Assembly (NCBI GenBank): GCA_903904765.1
Contig: CAIVEA010000766.1
Location: 1-7,199 of the forward strand
DNA from: an uncultured Chloroflexota bacterium
GTDB taxonomy: Bacteria > Chloroflexota > Anaerolineae > Aggregatilineales > Phototrophicaceae
Direction of reading: 5' to 3'
Length of the DNA stretch: 7,199 nt
Made by a program: the position numbers and the translations under genes. The notes beneath the pieces are model-generated. The model saw only the letters and a list, made by a program, of their open reading frames with translations, was not told where the DNA came from and did no database searches. Shown here piece by piece: positions 1 through 5,102 of the stretch; the stretch's first letter is position 1, and each line of letters opens with the position of its first letter.

Positions 1-1
1 C

Positions 2-112
2 ACGACGGCCTTCCTGCTGGATGTGCTCAAGGGGGATACCACCGCACACGCCGCCCTTGCGCCGGATGCAGTCAGCTTCACAGGCATTACTTATGAAGCG
101 GAGGGGTTCTAG
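2..112 (+). CDS. C-terminal fragment, probable alpha/beta hydrolase-family protein
   Basis: The window opens inside a reading frame that runs 36 codons to a TAG stop at 110-112; its start lies upstream. The visible tail has the pattern TTAFLLDVLKGD, then an Ala-rich stretch and GITYEAEGF. A C-terminal TxAF...LKGD segment is familiar from dienelactone hydrolase / acetylhydrolase-like alpha/beta hydrolases, where it is the last helix after the catalytic His. No catalytic residue falls inside the window, so the family is a guess from a short motif. The gene converges on the minus-strand operon ending at 134, leaving only 21 bp between the two stop codons and no obvious terminator hairpin there. 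Confidence 0.6.
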   Translation, partial: TTAFLLDVLKGDTTAHAALAPDAVSFTGITYEAEGF

Positions 113-133
113 CAGTAATGACCCGTTCGCGGT

Positions 134-748
134 TTATCGGCTGGCGTAGCGGCGGGCTTCCGCCTCGATGAAGGCGATTGTCCCCGCCAGCGTCGGATCG
201 GGCAGTACAGTCGGGGGCAGCGGGTGGAGGGCGCATGTCGCCAGCGCCGGAACACCCGCTGCGAAAGTGAGCATCACTTCGCCCAGCGCCGCCCCTTCGA
301 CGGCGGCCAGATGCAGCCAGCGCCCCTCCAGATGGGTATGCGCGGCGGGCGCGAGGGAGATTCCCAGCGCTGCGCCGTCCGGCAAGCCATCGGTCACAGC
401 ACACACGGCGATGTCGTCCTGCACAAACGGCTGTTCCGCGCTCACCAGCGCCAGCCCCAGCCAGTTCTCACGCAGCCGTTCGCGTGACTCGGCGCTCAAG
501 CCGTCTTCCAGCGCAGCATGGAAGCCCATCCCGTCCAGCGCGATCAGCATCGAACGCCCCTGCGTGGCGGCACAGTGCCACACGTCCGGCGCACAGCGTC
601 CGCCCGTGTCCAGCAGCAGCAGACGCGCCCCGTCCCCGGTTCGCACCCGTTCGCGCAGGAAGGTGAACAGGGACGGCAGGCGCTTCAGATCACCGCGCAG
701 ACCGCCCGTATACAGGATGTGTAGCGGGGTGGCTAACGGTCTTTCCAC
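134..748 (-). CDS. Degenerate metallophosphatase / 5'-nucleotidase-like protein, probably non-catalytic
   Basis: This 204-residue protein looks like a shortened calcineurin-like phosphoesterase of the UshA/5'-nucleotidase type. Residues 9-32 (HILYTGGLRGDLKRLPSLFTFL) match the first strand and helix, 43-50 (LLLLDTGG) the second strand, 62-76 (TQGRSMLIALDGMGF) the helix that normally precedes GNHEFD, and 138-161 (THLEGRW...GAALGEVMLTF) the late H-x-H plus strand region. The metal ligands seem lost: the DxH of motif I is replaced by TGG, and GNHE after the MGF segment is absent (ALEDGL instead). It therefore looks like a phosphatase fold without the usual metal site; this is inference from motifs, and the substrate is unknown. 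The start is GTG at 748, inside the hydratase gene, giving a 16-nt overlap. No good Shine-Dalgarno sits at the right distance, so translational coupling is likely. It is the last gene of the operon. Confidence 0.75.
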   Translation of the reverse strand: MERPLATPLHILYTGGLRGDLKRLPSLFTFLRERVRTGDGARLLLLDTGGRCAPDVWHCAATQGRSMLIALDGMGFHAALEDGLSAESRERLRENWLGLALVSAEQPFVQDDIAVCAVTDGLPDGAALGISLAPAAHTHLEGRWLHLAAVEGAALGEVMLTFAAGVPALATCALHPLPPTVLPDPTLAGTIAFIEAEARRYASR

Positions 749-1509
749 TCTGGCTTGCGTTTCTCCACGAAGGCTTTCATCCCCTCGGCCTTGTCCTCTG
801 TGCCGAACAGCAGGTAGAAGTTGCGCTTCTCGTAGTTCAGGCTTTCGGACAGGCTCAGTTCGTAAGCGCGGTTAATCGAGTCCTTAATCAACTGCGCGGC
901 CACAGCGGGCATGGCGGCGATCTTCTGCGCCAGCGCCAGCGCCTCCGCCTGATAGCTCTCGACAGGCACAACCTTGTTGACGAGGCCGTAGTGCAGGGCT
1001 TCTTGCGCCGTCAGGTGGCGGTTGGCGAGCATCACTTCCATCGCCAGCGCTTTGCCCACCGCACGGGTCAGGCGTTGTGTGCCGCCCGCCCCCGGCATAA
1101 TGCCGATGGTGATTTCCGGCTGCCCGAACTTGGCGGTTTCGGAGGCCACAATCATGTCGCACATCATCACCATTTCGCAGCCGCCGCCCAGCGCCCACCC
1201 GCTGACCGCCGCGATCAACGGCTTCCGCAGCCGTGACAGGCGCGACCAGTCGGTGAAATCGCCGCCGCTGAGCATCGTCACCGCGTCCGTGCCTTCCATC
1301 TCTTTGATGTCCGCGCCCGCAGCAAAGGCTTTGTCGCTGCCCGTCAGAATGCAGCATTTGATGGCCGGATCGCGGTCAAAGGCTTCCAGCGCATCGAACA
1401 CCTCGCGGGTGATCTGACTGTTGAGCGCGTTCAGCGCCGAGGGGCGGTTCAACCGCACCAGCCCCACGCCGGGGGCGGGAGTTTCGATGAGGATCATGTC
1501 GTAAGCCAT
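733..1509 (-). CDS. Enoyl-CoA hydratase (crotonase family)
   Basis: A 258-residue crotonase, the usual length for short-chain enoyl-CoA hydratase, which adds water across trans-2-enoyl-CoA in fatty-acid or amino-acid beta-oxidation in the cytoplasm. Oxyanion-hole regions are at 61-71 (AFAAGADIKEM) and 106-111 (ALGGGC). Both catalytic glutamates of true hydratases are present: Glu112 in GGGCEMVMMCD and Glu132 in FGQPEITIGIMPGAGGTQRL, closely resembling mammalian mitochondrial crotonase. That favours hydratase over isomerase or dehalogenase members. The C-terminus FVEKRKPEWKDR is typical. A longer frame begins with GTG at 1527, but ATG at 1509 is preceded by AAGGAG with an 8-nt spacer and gives the normal N-terminus, so it is preferred. 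It is second in the operon, 71 bp after the 103-residue gene, and its 3' end overlaps the phosphatase-like gene by 16 nt. Confidence 0.95.
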   Translation of the reverse strand: MAYDMILIETPAPGVGLVRLNRPSALNALNSQITREVFDALEAFDRDPAIKCCILTGSDKAFAAGADIKEMEGTDAVTMLSGGDFTDWSRLSRLRKPLIAAVSGWALGGGCEMVMMCDMIVASETAKFGQPEITIGIMPGAGGTQRLTRAVGKALAMEVMLANRHLTAQEALHYGLVNKVVPVESYQAEALALAQKIAAMPAVAAQLIKDSINRAYELSLSESLNYEKRNFYLLFGTEDKAEGMKAFVEKRKPEWKDR

Positions 1510-1517
1510 ACAGGGTT

Positions 1518-1523
1518 CTCCTT
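1518..1523 (-). promoter_or_regulatory. Ribosome binding site deciding the hydratase start
   Basis: On the minus strand AAGGAG lies 8 nt before ATG at 1509 and overlaps the alternative upstream GTG frame. It settles the start on the ATG, so the six extra residues of the longer frame are not translated. Confidence 0.8.
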
Positions 1524-1580
1524 GCACTGGTAAGAGTCCCCAACCCGAAACAAGGAAGGGGATTCTGCCGTAACAATACC

Positions 1581-1892
1581 TTAGCTCTTGTGGTTATCGG
1601 GGTTCAGATGGCGCAGCCGCCGCGCATACTGCTGCGCGTAGTTCATGCGCTTCATGCCGGTCACTTCGCAGCCGAGAATGTAGCCATCGGCGCGCTGACG
1701 TTCGGCGTTGCGGGCATGGACGAACTCGCGGAAGTCCACCCCTTCGGTCAGGACGGTAATTTCGCCCTCGCCCCAGATTTCTTCGATCACTTCGCGCACC
1801 GCGTCCTCGACCGGTTGCGGTTCGCCATCCACCATCATGATGAAATCGCGGTCATCCGGGAAACGGATAACGCCAATAAAGACCTTGAGCAT
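1581..1892 (-). CDS. Conserved-looking hypothetical protein, 103 residues
   Basis: I do not recognise this protein. It is small and soluble, with no signal peptide or membrane segment. It begins with a hydrophobic strand (LKVFIGVI), then FIMMVDGE, an acidic amphipathic helix (about residues 28-40, VEDAVREVIEEIW), ITVLTEGVDF, and a very basic, Arg- and Gln-rich C-terminal third (residues 60-103). A small alpha/beta fold with a basic tail is plausible, and nucleic-acid or nucleotide binding cannot be excluded, but no motif proves either. The start is well supported: ATG at 1892 is preceded by GAGGAG about 6 nt upstream and a candidate promoter about 30 nt away. It is the first gene of the minus operon, ahead of enoyl-CoA hydratase, so a link to acyl-CoA metabolism is possible by context only. 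Confidence 0.8.
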   Translation of the reverse strand: MLKVFIGVIRFPDDRDFIMMVDGEPQPVEDAVREVIEEIWGEGEITVLTEGVDFREFVHARNAERQRADGYILGCEVTGMKRMNYAQQYARRLRHLNPDNHKS

Positions 1893-1921
1893 GAAACACT
1901 CCTCTACCGTATCTTGTACGA

Positions 1922-1950
1922 ATTATGCACCGCCGCCCCCGTTCCGGCAA
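1922..1950 (-). promoter_or_regulatory. Candidate sigma-70 promoter for the minus-strand operon
   Basis: On the minus strand TTGCCG (1945-1950) and CATAAT (1922-1927) are separated by exactly 17 nt, with a TG directly before the -10. The start of transcription would be near 1915, giving a short leader of about 20 nt before the ATG at 1892. Spacing and hexamers fit, but no experiment supports it. Confidence 0.55.
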
Positions 1951-2028
1951 TGCGGACAACCCGCATCCGGGGGTAAAGCACGCAGGCCGTCCTCTACGAA
2001 ATCGCGCTGCCACCGTCTTCCCCCCTTT

Positions 2029-2037
2029 TGCTATAAT
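2029..2037 (+). promoter_or_regulatory. Extended -10 promoter for the aminotransferase gene
   Basis: TGC-TATAAT at 2029-2037 is a perfect extended -10 box. No convincing -35 lies 16-18 nt upstream; the best is CTGCCA at 2007-2012 with a long spacer. Transcription would start near 2044, giving a leader of about 40 nt that is distinctly A/T-richer than its surroundings. It is back to back with the minus-strand promoter at 1922-1950. Confidence 0.7.
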
Positions 2038-2083
2038 GGGGGTTCAATTACAAATTGGATACTGTTCAAGGACTATTTTCATC

Positions 2084-3343
2084 ATGGCCGCAGAACTGAA
2101 CCTGCTTTCGCCCGTCTGGTCGCATCTAACCACGTTTCAGCCGGAACGCGGCGAAGGGATTTACCTGTACGACGCAGCAGGGACGCGCATGACCGATTTC
2201 ACCAGCGGCATCGGCGTGACCAACACCGGACATTGCCACCCGCGTGTGGTCAAAGCCATTCAGGAACAGGCCACGCGCCTGATTCACGGGCAGATCAATG
2301 TGGTGGTATCGCCCTCCGTGCTGAAACTGGCGGAAACGCTGAACGCCGTCACGCCGGATGCGATTGACTGCTTCTTCTTCAGCAACAGCGGCGCGGAAGC
2401 CACCGAAGGCGCGGTCAAACTGGCGCGCATGGCGACGCAGCGCACCAACATCATCACCTTTCAGGGCAGTTTTCACGGGCGCACCGGCCAAACGATGGCG
2501 ATGACCAACTCCAAGACGGTCTATCGCTCCAAATACCAGCCGCTGCCGGCAGGCGTGTTCGTCGCGCCCTTCCCGTATGCCTATCACTACGGCTGGGACG
2601 AGGACACGGCGGTGGATTTTTGCCTGCGCGAACTAGATTTGATCTTCAAGAGCCAGACCGCCCCCGAAGAAACCGCCGCCATCGTCATCGAGCCGGTGCT
2701 GGGCGAAGGCGGCTACCTGCCCGCCCCCGTGCGCTTCCTGAAGGCGCTGCGCGAGATTTGCACCCAGTACGGCATCCTATTCGTGGCGGACGAAGTGCAA
2801 AGCGGTTTCGGGCGCACGGGCAAGTTCTGGGGCTTCCAGCATGCTGACCTCACGCCGGACATCATCATCATGGCGAAAGGGCTGGGCAGCGGAATGCCGA
2901 TCTCCGGCGTAGCCTCGTCGCAGGCCATCATGAGCAAATGGCCGACGGGTTCGCACGGTGGCACGTATGGCGGCGGGGCGCTGGCGGCAGCGACAGGCGT
3001 GGCGACGGTGCAGACGCTGGTAGAAGAAAAGCTGGTGGAGAACGCCGCCGCGATGGGCGAACGACTGATGGACGGCCTGACCGAACTGCAAGGGCGCTAC
3101 CCGATCATCGGGGATGTGCGCGGGCGCGGCTTGATGGTCGCCAGCGAATTTCGCCGGGGTCGCCAACCGGACAAGGACTTCACCAAAGCGGTGCAGAAGG
3201 CCTGCATCCAGCGCAACCTGCTGCTGCTGACCTGCGGCAGCTACGAGAACGTCATCCGCTGGATACCGCCGCTGGTGGTGAACGCCGCGCAGATTGACGA
3301 GGCGCTGACGGTGTTCGAGGACGCGCTGCGCTCGGCGCTGTAA
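2084..3343 (+). CDS. gabT: Class III PLP aminotransferase, 4-aminobutyrate aminotransferase-like
   Basis: A 419-residue fold-type I, class III aminotransferase, the usual length for GABA / acetylornithine / omega-amino acid transaminases. Visible landmarks are SNSGAEATEGAVKLAR (100-115, PLP phosphate binding), FHGRTG (130-135, ring stacking), EPVLGEGGY (203-211), VADEVQSGFGRTGKFW (234-249, with Asp236 for the pyridine nitrogen) and IIMAKGLGSGMPISG (261-275, Schiff-base Lys265), then GTYGGG (293-298) and DVRGRGLM (344-351). GSFHGRTGQTMAMT and the EPVLGEGGY form resemble GabT more than ArgD, so transfer of the amino group of GABA to 2-oxoglutarate is the best guess; other omega-amino substrates are possible. 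The frame is open back to 1925, but ATG at 2084, with AAGGA 11 nt upstream and a promoter at 2029-2037, gives the proper N-terminus. It is probably monocistronic, as a large palindromic element follows. Confidence 0.93.
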   Translation: MAAELNLLSPVWSHLTTFQPERGEGIYLYDAAGTRMTDFTSGIGVTNTGHCHPRVVKAIQEQATRLIHGQINVVVSPSVLKLAETLNAVTPDAIDCFFFSNSGAEATEGAVKLARMATQRTNIITFQGSFHGRTGQTMAMTNSKTVYRSKYQPLPAGVFVAPFPYAYHYGWDEDTAVDFCLRELDLIFKSQTAPEETAAIVIEPVLGEGGYLPAPVRFLKALREICTQYGILFVADEVQSGFGRTGKFWGFQHADLTPDIIIMAKGLGSGMPISGVASSQAIMSKWPTGSHGGTYGGGALAAATGVATVQTLVEEKLVENAAAMGERLMDGLTELQGRYPIIGDVRGRGLMVASEFRRGRQPDKDFTKAVQKACIQRNLLLLTCGSYENVIRWIPPLVVNAAQIDEALTVFEDALRSAL

Positions 3344-3372
3344 CCGCGCCGTCCGCTAGAGAAATATGCTGC

Positions 3373-3443
3373 CTTCCGTAGGGACAACACCTGTGTTGTC
3401 CGCCTGTATGCAGCGGACATGGCAGGCCATGTCCCTACGGAAG
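3373..3443. repeat. Compact cloverleaf-like palindromic element
   Basis: This 71-bp element starts 29 bp after the aminotransferase stop. Perfect 9-bp outer arms (3373-3381 with 3435-3443) enclose, without gaps, hairpin 1 (3382-3390 with 3393-3401), a small bulged hairpin (3402-3414, CTG-TATG-CAG) and hairpin 2 (GGACATGG 3415-3422 with CCATGTCC 3427-3434). The GGACA at 3382-3386 can instead extend the outer stem to 14 bp by pairing with TGTCC at 3430-3434, so two folds compete. No U-tract follows. It looks like a non-autonomous interspersed repeat or an RNA-level 3'-end element, and contains no coding frame. Confidence 0.85.
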
Positions 3444-3490
3444 AATGCTCCTAGCGACCTTGACTCGTAACCCTGCGCCACGCCCACATT

Positions 3491-3494
3491 GGAG
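3491..3494 (+). promoter_or_regulatory. Ribosome binding site supporting a non-standard start of the methyltransferase
   Basis: GGAG at 3491-3494 sits 8 nt before an in-frame CTG (3503) and 5 nt before an in-frame ATC (3500). It is the only good Shine-Dalgarno near the conserved N-terminus of the downstream gene. Confidence 0.5.
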
Positions 3495-3502
3495 CGACCA
3501 TC

Positions 3503-4219
3503 CTGCACCCCGACATCCGCCGCGCACTGAACGCCATCAACCAGCGCTTTTACGCCACCGTTGCCGATGAGTTCGACCAGACTCGCGGCAGCGCATGGGC
3601 GGGCTGGGAACAGTTGCTGCCGCATCTGCCGCCGCAGCGCCCCCTGCGCGTGCTGGATGTCGGTTGCGGCAACGGGCGACTGGGCGTATTCCTGCACGAA
3701 CGACTGGCCGCGCCACTGGACTTTCACGGCCTCGACAACAGTGCCGCCCTGCTGGAACGCGCCCGCGCCGCGCTGACTGACCGCCCCGGCCTGACTCTGA
3801 CGCTGGAAGCGCGGGACATCGTGGAACAACCGCCGGACGCAGGCGCGTATGATCTGGTGGCGCTGTTCGGCGTGCTGCATCACATCCCCGGCGCGGCGGA
3901 ACGGCGGGCGCTGCTGCACACGCTGGCGGCGCGGGTCGCCCCCGGCGGGCTGCTGGCCTTCGCCACATGGCGCTTCGCGGAGAATGACCGCCTGCGGGCG
4001 CGACTCGTGGCATGGCCGCCCGATCTGGCGGGCAAAGTGGAGGCGGGCGATCATCTGCTGGACTGGCGGCGCGGCGCTTCGGCTCTGCGCTACTGCCACG
4101 CGGTAGACGATGCCGAACAGGATGCACTGGTGCAGGCCAGCGGCCTGACCGAGATCGAACGCTACCGTGCCGACGGGCAAGACAACCGCCTGAACGCCTA
4201 CAGCCTGTTACGGGGATAA
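3503..4219 (+). CDS. Class I SAM-dependent methyltransferase, Trm9/ALKBH8-like
   Basis: With a start at CTG 3503 the protein has 238 residues. The SAM-binding motif VLDVGCGNGRLG is at 50-61, the acidic end of strand 2 is Asp78 (HGLDNS), a motif II region is near Asp105, and LFGVLHHIPG is at 121-130, followed by ERRALLHTLAARVAPGGLLAFATWRF. The N-terminal FYATVADEFDQTRGSAWAGW (16-35), with its F..TR..xW pattern, and the HH-ERR-PGG-W series resemble the Trm9 / ALKBH8 methyltransferase group that modifies wobble uridine in eukaryotic tRNA; the bacterial substrate is unknown. The first ATG/GTG/TTG in frame is TTG at 3614, just before motif I, which would delete that conserved N-terminus. The frame is open back to 3464 and holds only CTG, ATT and ATC as possible starts. 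CTG 3503 has the best RBS. A sequencing error or mutated ATG is the alternative. Confidence 0.85.
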   Translation: MHPDIRRALNAINQRFYATVADEFDQTRGSAWAGWEQLLPHLPPQRPLRVLDVGCGNGRLGVFLHERLAAPLDFHGLDNSAALLERARAALTDRPGLTLTLEARDIVEQPPDAGAYDLVALFGVLHHIPGAAERRALLHTLAARVAPGGLLAFATWRFAENDRLRARLVAWPPDLAGKVEAGDHLLDWRRGASALRYCHAVDDAEQDALVQASGLTEIERYRADGQDNRLNAYSLLRG

Positions 4220-4388
4220 CCCTCATCCCCGACCCTTCTCCCTCATGGCGAAGGGAGTCAGAGTCCCCACCCCTAACCCCTCAGCCATATATGGCTGAGG
4301 GGAAGAAGGGAGTCCGGGTGTGAGCATTCCCCCCTTTGCCCCATGTATGGGGAAAAGGGTCGGCGGATAGGGGATTAACGGGTGAGGG
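4220..4388. repeat. Long compound inverted-repeat element after the methyltransferase
   Basis: The element begins directly after the TAA at 4217-4219. Its ends pair in an interrupted stem: 4220-4225 with 4383-4388, 4226-4230 with 4370-4374, 4231-4237 with 4355-4361, and 4239-4242 with 4350-4353. Inside are a foldback with core CCTCATGG (about 4240-4257), a 26-bp perfect palindrome (4277-4302) and CCCCAT-GT-ATGGGG (4339-4352), which competes with the innermost outer pairs. The first 36 bp, read in reverse complement, match 6233-6269 at 32 of 36 positions plus one indel. It is strongly strand-biased C-rich then G-rich and has no open gene. The last part approaches the tsaE promoter. Confidence 0.8.
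4277..4302. repeat. Perfect 26-bp palindrome
   Basis: Thirteen bases (CCCCTCAGCCATA) are followed at once by their exact reverse complement, with no spacer. It forms the apex of the element at 4220-4388. It could be a hairpin in RNA, a cruciform in DNA, or a dimeric protein site. Confidence 0.85.
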
Positions 4389-4423
4389 CTTGCTCCGCTG
4401 ACCTGTTGCGGGGATGGGGGGCA

Positions 4424-4432
4424 TGGTAGAAT
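4424..4432 (+). promoter_or_regulatory. Candidate extended -10 promoter for tsaE
   Basis: TGG-TAGAAT at 4424-4432 is one mismatch from the extended -10 consensus. TGTTGC at 4404-4409 is a weak -35 with a 17-nt spacer. Transcription would start near 4439, some 20-30 nt before either candidate start codon. The -10 also lies inside a small 5-bp foldback (GGCAT...ATGCC), which may be chance. Confidence 0.5.
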
Positions 4433-4459
4433 GCCAGCACACAATCAACTACAGCAGCG

Positions 4460-4972
4460 GTGGGGGCAGCGTTGCCGATTCTCAAAGCGGGTCAACTGGA
4501 CATTATCAGCCACAGCGCCGAGCAAACAGGCCGTCTGGGGATGCGTCTGGGGGCGCTCCTGCGGGCTGGCGATGTGATCTGCCTTTCGGGGAACATGGGC
4601 GCTGGCAAGACCATTTTCGCCGCTGGAATCGGGCGCGGTTGGGGCGCGAAACACCCCCTCAGCAGTCCCACCTTCAACCTCGTCCATGACCACACCCGCG
4701 CTGCCGATAAGCAGCATCTGTACCATCTGGATTGCTACCGCTTCGAGAATGTACATGAAGCCGATGCCATCGGCATTGATGATATTCTGGCCGGACGCGG
4801 TGCGGTCATCATCGAATGGCCGGAGCAGATCGCCCCGCTGCTGCCCATCGAGCGCGTATGGGTAGATATTCGCGTGCTGGATGCCACCCGCCGCAACTTC
4901 AGCTTGGAGGCCGTCGGCAAGCGCAGCGAAGACCTGCTGGCGCAGTTCCGCGAATCCACATTTGGCGGTTAA
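4460..4972 (+). CDS. tsaE: tRNA t6A37 threonylcarbamoyladenosine biosynthesis ATPase TsaE
   Basis: This 170-residue protein has the TsaE (YjeE) signature. The P-loop is SGNMGAGKT at 43-51 (Lys50, Thr51), followed by SSPTFNLVHDH (68-78), HLYHLDCYRF (86-95) and a Walker-B-like IIEWPEQ (117-123). TsaE is the ATPase that works with TsaB and TsaD to transfer the threonylcarbamoyl group from TC-AMP to A37 of ANN-decoding tRNAs. Length is normal. The start is uncertain: GTG at 4460 has no clear Shine-Dalgarno, whereas TTG at 4472 (reading M-PILKAGQLDIISHS) has a G-run at 4462-4466 upstream and fits the family N-terminus well. No tsaB or tsaD lies beside it, so the complex genes are scattered. An extended -10 promoter at 4424-4432 suggests its own transcription. 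Confidence 0.95.
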   Translation: MGAALPILKAGQLDIISHSAEQTGRLGMRLGALLRAGDVICLSGNMGAGKTIFAAGIGRGWGAKHPLSSPTFNLVHDHTRAADKQHLYHLDCYRFENVHEADAIGIDDILAGRGAVIIEWPEQIAPLLPIERVWVDIRVLDATRRNFSLEAVGKRSEDLLAQFRESTFGG

Positions 4973-4985
4973 CCTGCGCGTGACC

Positions 4986-5004
4986 AACGGTTTATTCCGT
5001 TTTG
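4986..5004 (+). terminator. Weak terminator-like hairpin after tsaE
   Basis: AACGG-TTTATT-CCGTT followed by TTG lies 13 bp after the tsaE stop. The stem is only 5 bp and the T-run is short, so it would be a poor intrinsic terminator; it is listed because it is the only candidate between tsaE and the next promoter. Confidence 0.25.
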
Positions 5005-5027
5005 ATGCGGACTTGGGTAAGATCGTG

Positions 5028-5036
5028 TGTTATAAA
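5028..5036 (+). promoter_or_regulatory. Extended -10 promoter for the secreted-protein gene
   Basis: TGT-TATAAA at 5028-5036 is a near-consensus extended -10. A -35 at normal spacing is not evident (TTGATG at 5002-5007 is too far, TTGGGT at 5013-5018 too near). Transcription from about 5043 gives a leader of about 60 nt. A strong ribosome site, GGGAG at 5091-5095, lies 7 nt before the ATG. Confidence 0.6.
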
Positions 5037-5102
5037 ATCAAGTTCCGGTGTACAGTGCCTTTCACAGGTTGTTTAATGTCAGGCTAGGAAGGGAGATTTC
5101 CC

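Noticed and set aside
113..133. Possible bidirectional terminator between the converging genes
   Set aside because: The 21-bp space shows no useful stem or T-run.
168..875. A 235-codon plus-strand open frame opposite the phosphatase-like gene and the end of the hydratase
   Set aside because: It is Ser/Arg/Pro-rich with no fold pattern and crosses two well-supported minus-strand genes.
1532..1555. Imperfect foldback AGTCCCC...GGGGATT between the 103-residue gene and the hydratase
   Set aside because: The stem is only 7 bp with a G-T pair and a long loop. It may be a decayed relative of the C/G-rich repeats, but the similarity is too short to claim.
3373..3443. tRNA gene as explanation for the cloverleaf
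   Set aside because: It lacks the T-loop GTTCGA-type sequence, the D-loop pattern and a 7-base anticodon loop. The arms are too long, with 2-4 nt loops.
3356..4180. A 274-codon open frame on the minus strand across the methyltransferase gene, and a 229-codon one at 3537-4226
   Set aside because: Composition is Gln/Arg/Ala-rich with no domain, no start signal, and it runs through the palindromic element. The plus strand carries clear methyltransferase motifs. Long antisense frames are usual in GC-rich genes.
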